From contig NZ_JALJRZ010000003.1 in the NCBI RefSeq assembly GCF_024519435.1, forward strand, positions 434,001 through 498,000: a DNA stretch of 64,000 nucleotides, written 5' to 3'. Position 1 is the stretch's first letter. Every line of letters starts with the position of its first letter. A model generated the notes under the pieces. It was not told where the DNA came from and ran no database searches. It saw nothing but the letters and a program-made list of their open reading frames with translations. Below, in pieces: positions 50,827 to 59,897 of this stretch. The DNA comes from Terrabacter sp. Ter38 (GTDB lineage Bacteria > Actinomycetota > Actinomycetes > Actinomycetales > Dermatophilaceae). The translations under genes and the position numbers were made by a program.

Positions 50827-52880
50827 GCCGCGCCGACAGCACGGTCGCGACGACCGGTGCCCCGGACGCCCCGGACGCCCCGGCGGCCACCGGCCTCGCT
50901 GAGAGCACGTACGTCACGGACGCCACGTGGGTCTCGCCGCTGCCTGACGAGCTCGCCGCCGAGTCCGCCCGCACGTGGGACTCCGCCATCCACGCACCCG
51001 CCGTGCCCGACGAGCTGCGGCCGCCGCAGTCCGCCTCGGTCGGGGAGCGGCTCAGCGCCCTGCACCGGCGCCACCTGCTGCGCGAGCGGCGGGCCCAGGA
51101 GTTCGTCGCCGACACGATGAACGCCCGTACCGGCCTGCCCATCGCCGACAACGCGCGCGTCGTGCGCTTCATCGGCGGGCTCCTCTCGCAGGAGCGGCTG
51201 CTCGTCGTCGCCGTCGTCCTCGCCAACGCGCTCGCGGCCACGGCGGGTCTGCTCGTGCCGCGGCTGCTCGGTGAGCTCGTCGACTCGACGGTCGCCGACG
51301 TCGAGGCCGGCCGGGTCGACGCGGCACTGGCCGGGGCCAACTCCGCGGCGCTCGTCGTCGCCGGGCTCGTGGTCGTGCAGAGCGCGTTCACGTTCGCGGC
51401 CAAGATCTCCTCGACGGTGCTCGGCCAGAGCGTCCTCGCGACGGCTCGCGAGTACATCGTGCGCGCGATCCTGCGGCTGCCGCTCTCGCGCGTCGAGAGC
51501 GCGAGCTCCGGCGACCTCGTCACGCGGGTCACCCGCGACGTCGGCACGATGAGCGAGAGCGTGCGCTGGGCGCTGCCCGAGGCCATCATCGCGAGCATCA
51601 CCGTCGTGCTGACCCTCGTCGCCATGGTGAGCAATTCGCCCCTGCTCTCCCTGCCGTCGATCGTCCTCATGTCGCTCGCGCTCTTCCAGGTGCGCCGCTA
51701 CCTCGGGCGCGCGCCGAAGGGCTATCTCACCGAGGGCGGCACCTACTCGCGCATCAACACCACGCTCACCGAGACCGTGGAGGGCGCCCGCACCGTCGAG
51801 GCCCTGGGCCTGACGCGTCACCGGCTGCGTCGTGGCGACGAGGACATCGAGGTGTCCGGGCAGGCAGAGCGCTACACCATGACGCTGCGCAACCTGCTCT
51901 TCGCCGTCATGGACATCGCCTTCAGCCTGCCGCGGGTGATCGTGCTGCTCCTCGGCGCCATCGGCTACGCCCAGGGCTGGGCCACCCTCGGTCAGATCAC
52001 CACGGCCATCCTCTACACCGAGGCGCTGTGGGGGCCGTTCGACATGCTCGTGCACACGGTCGACCGGGTCCAGGTCGGCATCGCCTCGACGACCCGACTG
52101 CTCGGCATCGCGACCGTTCCGCCGGACCGCGAGGCGGGCGTCGACCGGCCCACCGGGCCCGAGCTCGTCGGCAGCGACCTGCGCTACGCCTACCGCGCCG
52201 GTCACGACGTGCTGCACGGCATCGACCTCGACCTGAGCACGGGGGAGCGCCTCGCCATCGTCGGTCCGAGCGGGTCCGGCAAGTCGACGCTGGGTCGCCT
52301 GCTGTCGGGCATCCACGGCCCCCGCACGGGGTCGGTGACGGTCGGTGGCGTCGAGCTGACGTCGCTCCCGCTCGACCAGCTGCGCACCGAGGTCGCCCTC
52401 GTCACCCAGGAGCACCACGTCTTCATCGGGTCGGTGCGCGACAACGTCGTGCTGGCGCGCGAGGGCTCGACCGACGACGAGGTCCGCGAGGCCCTGCGCG
52501 CCGTCGACGCCCTCGACTGGGTCGAGCACCTGCCGGAGGGCCTCGACACCAAGCTCGGCTCGGGCCACCAGGTGCTGACTCCGGGCCGGGCCCAGCAGAT
52601 CGCCCTGGCCCGACTCATCCTCGCCGACCCGCACACCATCGTCCTCGACGAGGCGACCTCGCTCATCGACCCGCGCACGGCCCGGCACCTCGAGGGTTCG
52701 ATGAACGCCCTGCTCACCGGGCGCACCGTCGTCGCGATCGCGCACCGCCTCCACACGGCGCACGACGCCGACCGCATCGCGGTCGTCATCGACGGGCGGG
52801 TCGCCGAGCTCGGCAGCCACGACGAGCTCGTCGAGCAGGACGGGGAGTACGCCGCCCTCTGGCGCGCCTGGACCTCCTGA
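50823..52880 (+). CDS. ABC exporter half-transporter, catalytic partner
   Basis: 685 residues, starting inside the previous gene (ATGA). A long ~90-residue cytoplasmic N-terminus precedes six membrane segments. The nucleotide-binding domain has good Walker A GPSGSGKST (about residue 480) and Walker B IVLDEATSLID (about 606). Its signature is LTPGRAQQ instead of LSGGQ (about 584). Together with the upstream protein this leaves one complete composite ATP site, made from this protein's Walker motifs and the partner's LSGGQ. It is a clear heterodimeric type IV ABC exporter. Confidence 0.9.
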   Translation: MSRADSTVATTGAPDAPDAPAATGLAESTYVTDATWVSPLPDELAAESARTWDSAIHAPAVPDELRPPQSASVGERLSALHRRHLLRERRAQEFVADTMNARTGLPIADNARVVRFIGGLLSQERLLVVAVVLANALAATAGLLVPRLLGELVDSTVADVEAGRVDAALAGANSAALVVAGLVVVQSAFTFAAKISSTVLGQSVLATAREYIVRAILRLPLSRVESASSGDLVTRVTRDVGTMSESVRWALPEAIIASITVVLTLVAMVSNSPLLSLPSIVLMSLALFQVRRYLGRAPKGYLTEGGTYSRINTTLTETVEGARTVEALGLTRHRLRRGDEDIEVSGQAERYTMTLRNLLFAVMDIAFSLPRVIVLLLGAIGYAQGWATLGQITTAILYTEALWGPFDMLVHTVDRVQVGIASTTRLLGIATVPPDREAGVDRPTGPELVGSDLRYAYRAGHDVLHGIDLDLSTGERLAIVGPSGSGKSTLGRLLSGIHGPRTGSVTVGGVELTSLPLDQLRTEVALVTQEHHVFIGSVRDNVVLAREGSTDDEVREALRAVDALDWVEHLPEGLDTKLGSGHQVLTPGRAQQIALARLILADPHTIVLDEATSLIDPRTARHLEGSMNALLTGRTVVAIAHRLHTAHDADRIAVVIDGRVAELGSHDELVEQDGEYAALWRAWTS

Positions 52881-52890
52881 CCCCGGGAGG

Positions 52891-54033
52891 TCAGGCGTCC
52901 ACGCGGGCCAGCCGGCGGCGTACGACCGGAGCGGTGAGGTCGAGCATGGCGCGGGTCAGGGCCACCCGTTCGCGCACCGCCCGGCGGAGCGACTCCGAGT
53001 CGGGGCCGCGCAGCTCGACGGTCGGCAGCGCCGTGAAGAGCGAGCGCGCGAAGAGTGACCCGAGGTAGCCGAAGCGCACGTCCTCCGGGTCGGCGGCGTA
53101 GCCCTCGTCAGCGAGGCCACCCAGGTAGGCGTCGAAGATCGCGGCGTCGATGGGCGCGACGTCGGACGCCGGGGTCAGCCCCGCATGCATGGGTCCGACG
53201 AGCAGCTGGCCGAGGTCGAAGCCCACGGCGAGCGGCGAGCCGAAGCCCCAGTCGATGACGACGAGGTCGTCCTCGCCGTGGCAGATGAGGATGTTCTGGA
53301 TGCTCGCGTCACCGTGGGCATAGGTCTGGGGGAGGGCCTCGAGCTCGGCGAGGACGTCCAGGACCAGCGGGAGGAGCCCCCGCAGCTCGTCCCGTAGACC
53401 GGTGTCCCCCGAGTCACGGAGGGCCTCGGCGAGAGCGGGCCGCGACCAGAGGTCGTCGTCGGCGAGGTCGCCGCCGGCCCCAATCAGGACGCGGCCCTCG
53501 ACGAGGTAGCGCAGCGCCGCACCGTCGGGGAGTCGGCACGTCTCCGGGAGACGGTCGTTGACGGGTGCGCCCGACCGGCGACGGGCGGCCAGCCGCCCGA
53601 GCAGCCTTGCCGCACGGGCGAGCTCGTCGATCGTCCACGGGCCGCGGCGCTCGTCCATGAACTCCCACCAGAGCCCGATGTGGTCATCGTCGAAGACCTC
53701 GTGATGGTGCAGGGCGGGCATCCGCATGCCGGGTGGCAGCACCTCGTCGATCCCCGACAGCGTCATGTCGAGCTCGAAGCGCCACGGGAAGAAGTCGACG
53801 AACGAGTCGCGGAGGGGCCCCTCGGGGACGTGGACGAGACCGGGCCACAGGCGCGGGTGACGCAGCAGCTTGACGAACCACACCGCCTCGCGGCCGTCCG
53901 GACCCGCGGCCGAGGCGTGCCACAGCCCCGCCGTCGCGGGCGAGCCCCAGTCGTAGTCGAAGGGCGAGAGGGTGACGGCGTCGACGGGCACCCCAGCGAG
54001 CCGTGCCGTCACACCGGTGATGTCGACAGCCAT
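52891..54033 (-). CDS. Aminoglycoside phosphotransferase-like kinase (APH fold)
   Basis: 380 residues. The catalytic loop is TYAHGDASIQNILI (HGD-x4-N) and the metal-binding segment LVVIDWGFGSPLAVGFDLGQ. The N-terminal nucleotide-binding half is divergent. Such proteins phosphorylate small molecules or act as hydroxyl kinases; antibiotic resistance cannot be inferred. It is convergent with the ABC operon (10 nt gap) and divergent from the MarR gene with about 54 bp between starts, so the MarR protein may regulate it. Confidence 0.85.
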   Translation of the reverse strand: MAVDITGVTARLAGVPVDAVTLSPFDYDWGSPATAGLWHASAAGPDGREAVWFVKLLRHPRLWPGLVHVPEGPLRDSFVDFFPWRFELDMTLSGIDEVLPPGMRMPALHHHEVFDDDHIGLWWEFMDERRGPWTIDELARAARLLGRLAARRRSGAPVNDRLPETCRLPDGAALRYLVEGRVLIGAGGDLADDDLWSRPALAEALRDSGDTGLRDELRGLLPLVLDVLAELEALPQTYAHGDASIQNILICHGEDDLVVIDWGFGSPLAVGFDLGQLLVGPMHAGLTPASDVAPIDAAIFDAYLGGLADEGYAADPEDVRFGYLGSLFARSLFTALPTVELRGPDSESLRRAVRERVALTRAMLDLTAPVVRRRLARVDA

Positions 54034-54087
54034 GCTTCCCCCTCAGAAAGTAAAGCAACTTGACCAATTCGAGGATAGGGTCGGTCC
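54034..54087. promoter_or_regulatory. Divergent promoter region between APH-like and MarR genes
   Basis: A 54-bp unusually AT-rich stretch holds AAGT-AAAGCA-ACTT (an imperfect palindrome, 54047-54060) and a -10-like TAGGGT at 54076-54081, 6 nt before the MarR ATG. This is a plausible MarR autoregulatory site. Confidence 0.35.
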
Positions 54088-54564
54088 ATGGCACGAGGCA
54101 AGAGCTTGGGTATGCCGGCCGATCCCGTGGGTGCGGACGACGACCTCCCCGACCACCTCTTTCGCTGGTCGGATGCCTTGGGGCGCAGGCTGTCCCGGGA
54201 GATGAAGGCCATCGCCTCGCCGGACCTCGAGGCGATCGGTGGACGCCGGGCCCGGCTGCTCCAGATCATCCCGGTCGACGGCATGCGGGTCACCGACCTC
54301 GCGTCCCGTGCCGGCGTCACGAAGCAGGCCATCGGTCAGCTCGTCGACACCCTCGAGGAGCTGGGCCTCGTGCAGAGCACCCCGAGCACGTCGGACCGAC
54401 GGGTCCGCTGGGTGGCACGCACCCCGGCCGGGGACGCCGTCGTCGACCAGACGCTCGCGCTCATCGCGGAGGCCGAGGACCGGCTCCGGGCCGAGGTCGG
54501 TCGGGCCCGCTTCGACGCGATGCTCGCCACGATGCGGGAGTTGGGCCGCGACGTCACCTGGTGA
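54088..54564 (+). CDS. MarR-family transcriptional regulator
   Basis: 158 residues. The winged helix reads ARLLQIIPVDGMRVTDLASR, then AGVTKQAIGQLVDTLEELGL and the wing STSDRRVRWVARTPAG. The C-terminal dimerisation helix ends at MLATMRELGRDVTW. MarR proteins usually bind a palindrome near their own promoter and release it with a small ligand. Candidate targets are itself and the divergent APH-like kinase. The ferredoxin reductase gene follows 58 nt downstream. Confidence 0.88.
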   Translation: MARGKSLGMPADPVGADDDLPDHLFRWSDALGRRLSREMKAIASPDLEAIGGRRARLLQIIPVDGMRVTDLASRAGVTKQAIGQLVDTLEELGLVQSTPSTSDRRVRWVARTPAGDAVVDQTLALIAEAEDRLRAEVGRARFDAMLATMRELGRDVTW

Positions 54565-54622
54565 ACCGAGCGGACGTGGCGTGGGTCTCGACGGGCACGG
54601 GCTCGCATGTGAGGGTGTGGAC

Positions 54623-55882
54623 ATGACCACTGACACGACCGGACAGCAGGGGCGCACGGCCTACGTCATCGTCGGCGGAGGGCTCGCCGCGGCCAAGGCC
54701 ATCGAGGGGATCCGCGAGAGCGACACGGACGGCGCGATCGTCCTCGTCACGGAGGAGGACCGCCTGCCCTACGAGCGGCCACCGCTGTCGAAAGCCGTGC
54801 TCAAGGGCGAGGACGAGATGGAGACGGCGTTCACCCACGACCGGGACTGGTACGACGAGCAGGGAGTCGAGCTGCGGCTCGGAAGCCCCGCCACGTCCCT
54901 CGACGCCGAGCAGCACCTGCTGACGCTCGCCGACGGTGACGTGCTCTCCTACGAGCGGCTCCTCATCGCGACGGGCTCGTCGGCTCGCGCCCTCGACGTG
55001 CCCGGCGCGGACCTCGACGGCGTGCTCTACCTCCGGGAGATGCAGGAGTCCGAGGCGCTCAAGGCGCGCCTCACCGACGGTGCGCGCATCGTCATCGTGG
55101 GGGCCGGGTGGATCGGCCTCGAGGTCGCCGCGGCGGCCCGCGACGCCGGCTGCAGCGTGACCGTCGTCGAGCCCCAGGCCGCGCCGCTCCTCGGGGTCAT
55201 GGGCGAGCAGGTCGGTGGCTGGTTCGCGCAGCTGCACCGGGGCCACGGGGTCGAGTTCCGGTTCGGTGAGGGCGTCGAGCGCATCGAGGGCGACACCTCG
55301 GTGACCGGGGTCGTCACCACCTCCGGCGAGACCCTCCCGGCCGATGCCGTCGTCGTCGGTGTCGGCATCACCCCGAACACCGGCCTCGCCGAGGGCGCCG
55401 GCATCCCGGCAGAGAACGGCATCGTCACGGACTCCTCGTTGCGCACCTTCGTGGACGGCGTGTGGGCCGCCGGCGACGTCGCGAACTGGCGCAGCGTCAC
55501 CCTCGGCACCAACGTCCGCGTCGAGCACTGGGCCAACGCCCACGACGGCGGGCTCGCGGCGGGTCGCTCGATGGCGGGCCAGGACGTCACCTACGACCCG
55601 ATCCCGTTCTTCTTCTCCGACCAGTACGACATCGGCCTCGAGTACGCCGGCTACGTCCCGCGCGGGTCCGACGCCGAGGTGCTGCTGCGCGGCGAGCCGT
55701 CGAGCAACGAGTTCATGGCGTTCTGGGTCGTGCCCGAGGGCGACGGTGTGCGCGTGCTGGCGGGCATGCACGTCAACGTCTGGGACACGATCGACGACGT
55801 CCAGCGGCTCGTGCGCGACCGCACCGTCGTCGACCGCGCCCGGCTCACCGACCCCGACGTCCCCCTCGCCGACCTGACGTGA
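54623..55882 (+). CDS. Ferredoxin/rubredoxin reductase-like FAD-dependent NAD(P)H oxidoreductase
   Basis: 419 residues from ATG 54623. FAD motif [20 protein letters not shown], then [17 protein letters not shown](P) motif [20 protein letters not shown] and the second FAD motif [13 protein letters not shown]. The C-terminal reductase domain ([20 protein letters not shown]) is typical of the class that supplies electrons to Rieske oxygenases or P450s through a ferredoxin. No ferredoxin gene is adjacent. Confidence 0.92.
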   Translation: MTTDTTGQQGRTAYVIVGGGLAAAKAIEGIRESDTDGAIVLVTEEDRLPYERPPLSKAVLKGEDEMETAFTHDRDWYDEQGVELRLGSPATSLDAEQHLLTLADGDVLSYERLLIATGSSARALDVPGADLDGVLYLREMQESEALKARLTDGARIVIVGAGWIGLEVAAAARDAGCSVTVVEPQAAPLLGVMGEQVGGWFAQLHRGHGVEFRFGEGVERIEGDTSVTGVVTTSGETLPADAVVVGVGITPNTGLAEGAGIPAENGIVTDSSLRTFVDGVWAAGDVANWRSVTLGTNVRVEHWANAHDGGLAAGRSMAGQDVTYDPIPFFFSDQYDIGLEYAGYVPRGSDAEVLLRGEPSSNEFMAFWVVPEGDGVRVLAGMHVNVWDTIDDVQRLVRDRTVVDRARLTDPDVPLADLT

Positions 55883-55907
55883 CCTGCCCCCGGTCGGGGG
55901 TGGCAGG

Positions 55908-56771
55908 ATGTCCACCGTGACGGCACAGATCCTCGACGGCAAGGCCACCCTCAAGGCGATCAAGGTCGAGCTGACCCAGCGGGTCGCTCGACTGCGCGAG
56001 CAGGGGGTCGTGCCCGGCCTCGGCACGGTGCTCGTCGGCGACGACCCGGGCAGCCACTGGTACGTCAACGCCAAGCACAAGGACTGCGCCGAGATCGGCA
56101 TCACGAGCCTGCGCCGTGACCTGCCCGCGACGGCCAGCCAGGCCGAGGTCGAGGCCGTCATCGACGAGCTCAACGCCGACCCCACGTGCACCGGCTTCCT
56201 CGTCCAGCAGCCGACCGGCCTCGACGAGATGGCGCTCCTCTCGCGCGTCGACCCGACCAAGGACGTCGACGGCCTGCACCCGATGAACCTCGGCTGGCTC
56301 GCGCTCGGCAAGCCGGCCCCGCTCCCGTGCACGCCGATGGGTTGCATCGAGCTGCTCCGCCGTCACGACGTGCCGATCGCCGGCGCCAAGGTCGTCGTCA
56401 TCGGGCGAGGCCTCACCGTGGGCCGCCCGCTCGGCCTCATCCTGACCCGCAAGAGCGAGAACGCCACCGTGACGCTCTGCCACACCGGCACGAAGGACCT
56501 CGCCGCCGAGGTGCGCCAGGCCGACATCGTCATCGCCGCGGCCGGCGTGCCCGGCATCGTCACCCGGGAGATGGTCAAGCCCGGTGCCGCCGTGCTCGAC
56601 GTGGGTGTCAGCCGCGTCGACGGCAAGATCGCCGGTGACGTCGCCCTCGACGTCGCCGAGGTCGCCGGCTGGGTGAGCCCCAACCCGGGCGGCGTCGGCC
56701 CGATGACCCGGGCGCTGCTGCTCACCAACATCGTCGAGGCGGCCGAGTCCTCGGTCACGTCCGGCGCCTGA
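55908..56771 (+). CDS. folD: Methylenetetrahydrofolate dehydrogenase/cyclohydrolase
   Basis: 287 residues from ATG 55908; GTG 55917 ([15 protein letters not shown]) with AGGA 8 nt upstream is an equally likely start. Signatures: [20 protein letters not shown] with the catalytic Lys in the Y-x3-K context, QQPTGLDE and [24 protein letters not shown] (NADP), and [19 protein letters not shown]. It makes 10-formyl-THF, the donor used by PurN and PurH in this window. DUF3017 follows 9 nt downstream, the normal actinobacterial pairing. Confidence 0.96.
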   Translation: MSTVTAQILDGKATLKAIKVELTQRVARLREQGVVPGLGTVLVGDDPGSHWYVNAKHKDCAEIGITSLRRDLPATASQAEVEAVIDELNADPTCTGFLVQQPTGLDEMALLSRVDPTKDVDGLHPMNLGWLALGKPAPLPCTPMGCIELLRRHDVPIAGAKVVVIGRGLTVGRPLGLILTRKSENATVTLCHTGTKDLAAEVRQADIVIAAAGVPGIVTREMVKPGAAVLDVGVSRVDGKIAGDVALDVAEVAGWVSPNPGGVGPMTRALLLTNIVEAAESSVTSGA

Positions 56772-56780
56772 GCAGCCCCG

Positions 56781-57101
56781 ATGCAGTGGCGGGGTAGCGG
56801 CTTCGTCGTCCTCGGCTGGTGGTACCTCGTCGCAGGGCTGGCCGCCGTCGGTGTCCTCCTCATGGCCTTCCTCGACGTGCGGTGGGGTGGGCGCATCATG
56901 GCCGGGGCGTTCTTCCTCGGCGCGCTGATCCGGTTCGTGGCCAGGCCCTCGCGCAAGGCGGGCGGGCTCACCGTCCGCTCCCGCACCCTCGACGTCGTCA
57001 TCCTGCTGACGCTGGGCATCGGCGTGCTCATCGCGTCAGCCACCGTCAACGTCCGTGCCGACGTGTCGGGCCGCACCTCCATCGGCAGCCACCTCCGCTG
57101 A
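56781..57101 (+). CDS. DUF3017 family membrane protein
   Basis: 106 residues with three hydrophobic helices (WWYLVAGLAAVGVLLMAFL; MAGAFFLGALIRFVA; LDVVILLTLGIGVLIASATV). The pattern and location directly after folD match DUF3017. Function unknown. Confidence 0.82.
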   Translation: MQWRGSGFVVLGWWYLVAGLAAVGVLLMAFLDVRWGGRIMAGAFFLGALIRFVARPSRKAGGLTVRSRTLDVVILLTLGIGVLIASATVNVRADVSGRTSIGSHLR

Positions 57102-57187
57102 TCCCCGTCCGGGTCCGCGGGCTGCGTCACCGCCGCGCGTGGCACCCGGCCCCATCGCGTATGCCGTGTGCCGCGTCCCTGCCGACG

Positions 57188-57227
57188 CGAAGGGCGCCGC
57201 CCACCTCACGGTGGACGGCGCCCTTCG
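57188..57227. terminator. Bidirectional hairpin terminator
   Basis: CGAAGGGCGCCGCCCACC pairs with GGTGGACGGCGCCCTTCG (18-bp stem, one mismatch, TCAC loop) between the convergent DUF3017 and mdh genes. Confidence 0.85.
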
Positions 57228-57242
57228 ACGTGCACGGTCGGC

Positions 57243-58232
57243 TCAGATGAGGCCGAGACCCTTGACGGCGTCGCGCTCCTCGGCGAGCTCTGCGACCGAG
57301 GCGTCGATCTTGCCGCGCGAGAAGTCGTCGATGTCGAGGCCCTGGACGATGCTCCACGCGCCGTCCTTGACGGTGACGGGGAACGAGGAGATCAGGCCTT
57401 CCTGCACGCCGTAGGAGCCGTCGGAGCGCACGGCCATCGACACCCAGTCACCATCGGGCGTGCCCTGCACCCACGTGCGGGCGTGGTCGATGGTCGCGGA
57501 GGCAGCCGATGCGGCCGAGCTGGCGCCCCGCGCCTCGATGATCGCCGCGCCGCGCTTGGCGACGGTCGGGATGAACGTGCCGGCGAGCCAGTCCTGGTCG
57601 CCGACGGTCTCGGCGGCGTTGCGGCCACCGACCTCGGCGTGGAACAGGTCGGGGTACTGGGTCGCGGAGTGGTTGCCCCAGATCGTCATCTTCTTGATCT
57701 CGGTGACCGGCACGCCGAGCTTGGCGGCGAGCTGGCTGATCGCGCGGTTGTGGTCCAGACGCGTCAGGGCCGAGAAGCGCTCGGTCGGGATGTCGGGGGC
57801 GTTGCTCATCGCGATGAGTGCGTTGGTGTTGGCCGGGTTGCCGGTCACCGTGATGCGGATGTCGTCGGCCGCGACCTCGTTGAGGGCCTTGCCCTGCGGC
57901 GCGAAGATGCCGCCGTTGGCCTCGAGGAGGTCACCGCGCTCCATGCCGGGTCCGCGGGGACGCGCGCCGACGAGGAGGGCGTGGTTGACGCCGTCGAAGA
58001 CCTTCGCCGCGTCGTCGCCGATCTGGACGCCGGCGAGGGTCGGGAAGGCGCAGTCGTCGAGCTCCATGACGACACCCTCGAGCGCCTTGAGCGCGGGGGT
58101 GATCTCGAGCAGGCGCAGCTCCACCGGGGTGTCGGGCCCGAGCAGGGCACCGCTCGCGATGCGGAACAGGAGGCTGTAGCCGATCTGGCCGGCGGCGCCG
58201 GTGACGGCGACCTTGACGGGGGTAGTGCTCAC
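57243..58232 (-). CDS. mdh: Malate dehydrogenase
   Basis: 329 residues from GTG 58232 ([20 protein letters not shown]), the family's usual length; GTG 58247 (MKGLPVST) is less likely. NAD motif [18 protein letters not shown], substrate arginines in [29 protein letters not shown], catalytic Asp/Arg in [12 protein letters not shown] and His in [12 protein letters not shown]. It oxidises malate to oxaloacetate in the TCA cycle. It stands alone with its own terminator. Confidence 0.97.
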   Translation of the reverse strand: MSTTPVKVAVTGAAGQIGYSLLFRIASGALLGPDTPVELRLLEITPALKALEGVVMELDDCAFPTLAGVQIGDDAAKVFDGVNHALLVGARPRGPGMERGDLLEANGGIFAPQGKALNEVAADDIRITVTGNPANTNALIAMSNAPDIPTERFSALTRLDHNRAISQLAAKLGVPVTEIKKMTIWGNHSATQYPDLFHAEVGGRNAAETVGDQDWLAGTFIPTVAKRGAAIIEARGASSAASAASATIDHARTWVQGTPDGDWVSMAVRSDGSYGVQEGLISSFPVTVKDGAWSIVQGLDIDDFSRGKIDASVAELAEERDAVKGLGLI

Positions 58233-58386
58233 AGGTAGGCCCTTCACATCGGTGTGGCGCTGGACGTTCCGACGCTATCAGTGGCCACGTGTCTGCCCGG
58301 ACGGGCGCCCGGGCTCAGCGCGAGCCCGCCGCATGCGTACGCAACGGGCGTGACGACGATCACGCGCGGTGGCGCGGCGTGGTGCT

Positions 58387-59229
58387 TCAGACGGTGAGGG
58401 CGAGTGAGCCGAGGGCGATGAGCCAGCTGACGAAGCTGCCCACGAGGAAGTACTCGGTGACGTCGTCGATGCCGGCGGGGCCGCCCGGGTAGGAGCCCGT
58501 CCCCGTGGGGTCGCCGCTCGCCGAGCGGGCGGCCGCCTGGATCTCGGGGAAACGGAGCAGTCCCTTGGCGGCGATGACGAGACCGGCGGCGCCGAACTCC
58601 CCGGCCACGCCGAGGCCGAGGATGACGAGGCGCTCCATGGGTCCGAGCAGGCGCCCGCCCTTGAGGCGGTCGGCCGGCTGTCCGCTGGTCGGGGGAGCGG
58701 CGCGTCCGGTGAGGGACGCAGCGGCCGCGGCGGCGGCGTTGGCGTTGGTGACGTCGGACGGGCGCAGGGCCCCGATGGTGAGCAGGACGAGGCGCACGAT
58801 GACGTTGGCGGTCGCGACGTTGAAGAGGACGAGCCCGGCGAGGAGCAGGACGCGCCCGACAGGGAGTGGACCGGTGCCCGGGAGGTCGGCCCAGGCGAGC
58901 CACGTCGCGAGGGCGCCGCCCGCGGGTGACGCTGCCCCGGAGAACGCGAGAAGTCCGACGACGAGGGCCGCGAAGACCGCCAGCGGCGCGAGAGCACCCC
59001 GTCCCGTCATCTGGGTGCGGCGTGAGAGCTCGGCCCATGCCGCGCCGGCAGCCGCGGCGAGCGCGAGAGCGAGGAGGTCGGCCCACCCGTGCAGCCCGGC
59101 GACGAGCGCGAGCGCGAGGATGACGACGGGGGCGGCCACGTGACCGAGGGCGCGGCCCGGTCGCCACGACGTCGACCGGATGATGTCGCCGACGCCGATG
59201 CCGGCCAGGACGATCGACAGCCATGTCAC
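58387..59229 (-). CDS. SatE-like multi-pass membrane protein, coupled to SatD
   Basis: 280 residues from ATG 59229, overlapping the SatD-family gene by 4 nt. At least six hydrophobic segments; the first two (WLSIVLAGIGVGDIIRST, APVVILALALVAGLHGWADLL) resemble DUF3307/SatE-like proteins only loosely. A cytoplasmic loop of about 50 residues is Ala/Pro-rich, and the C-terminal half has GPMERLVILGLGVAGEFGAA and DVTEYFLVGSFVSWLIALGS. The pairing with SatD parallels streptococcal satD-satE, so a joint stress-related role is possible. A short GCGTGA/TCACGC hairpin lies at 58348-58365. Confidence 0.7.
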   Translation of the reverse strand: MTWLSIVLAGIGVGDIIRSTSWRPGRALGHVAAPVVILALALVAGLHGWADLLALALAAAAGAAWAELSRRTQMTGRGALAPLAVFAALVVGLLAFSGAASPAGGALATWLAWADLPGTGPLPVGRVLLLAGLVLFNVATANVIVRLVLLTIGALRPSDVTNANAAAAAAASLTGRAAPPTSGQPADRLKGGRLLGPMERLVILGLGVAGEFGAAGLVIAAKGLLRFPEIQAAARSASGDPTGTGSYPGGPAGIDDVTEYFLVGSFVSWLIALGSLALTV

Positions 59230-59876
59230 GGCAGGCCGCCGAGCGTCGTCATCGCCTCGAGCGCGACCCCGATGCCGTCACGTCGCACCCGCTGCGAGAC
59301 CGCGGACGGGCTGATGCCGACCCGGTCGGCGACGTCGTGCTGGGCGTGGCCGTGCATGAGTCCTCCGAGGATCTCGCGTGAGGTGGTCGACATGGAGCCA
59401 ACCATGAAGTCCAGACAGTCCAGGGCGGCGCGCAGGGCCGCGACCGTCTCCGCCGGCTCGTCGGGGGCGACGTATGCCGTCCGGGACGTGCGCGTCTGCG
59501 CGTGCTGCGCGCGGTCCTCCGCCGCCGTGATCGCCTCACGAGCGGCCCAGTAGGCCGGCCCGTCGTGGATGCCGCGCACGGGGTCGAGGGTCGTGACGGC
59601 GCCCCGGCCGAGACCGAAGCGGACGTCCGCCCGGGGGAAGAGCTCGCTGCGCACGACGAAGCTGGCGCGCAGCGCCGCTCCCAGGGTGGGGTAGACCCCC
59701 TGGAACTCGTCGCCGACGGTGATGACGGCGGGGTCGTCGATCGGCACCTCGGCGTTGGCCCGGGCGACGGCCGCCTCGAAGGCGTCGTGCAGGGCCTGGC
59801 GCTCGCGGTGGGTGCGGGACTCGACGATGTCGCCGATGAGCGCCACCGGTGAAGGTTCAGCCTTCAGATCTGACAT
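59226..59876 (-). CDS. SatD family protein with C-terminal helix-turn-helix
   Basis: 216 residues. The SatD core reads VALIGDIVESRTHRERQALH, ITVGDEFQGVYPTLGAALRA and DVRFGLGRGAV, resembling nucleotide-cyclase-like folds. The C-terminus has a sigma-4/LuxR-like helix-turn-helix, HDVADRVGISPSAVSQRVRR. A perfect palindrome TGAAGAT-CAT-ATCTTCA lies 2 nt before the ATG, so autoregulation is likely. It is translationally coupled to the membrane protein gene that follows. The biochemical role of SatD is not established. Confidence 0.85.
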   Translation of the reverse strand: MSDLKAEPSPVALIGDIVESRTHRERQALHDAFEAAVARANAEVPIDDPAVITVGDEFQGVYPTLGAALRASFVVRSELFPRADVRFGLGRGAVTTLDPVRGIHDGPAYWAAREAITAAEDRAQHAQTRTSRTAYVAPDEPAETVAALRAALDCLDFMVGSMSTTSREILGGLMHGHAQHDVADRVGISPSAVSQRVRRDGIGVALEAMTTLGGLP

Positions 59877-59877
59877 G

Positions 59878-59894
59878 TGAAGATCATATCTTCA
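59878..59894. promoter_or_regulatory. Palindromic operator candidate of the satD operon
   Basis: TGAAGAT-CAT-ATCTTCA, a perfect 7-bp inverted repeat in an AT-rich patch between the aquaporin stop and the SatD ATG. It would overlap the promoter or leader of satD. Confidence 0.6.
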
Positions 59895-59897
59895 TAT

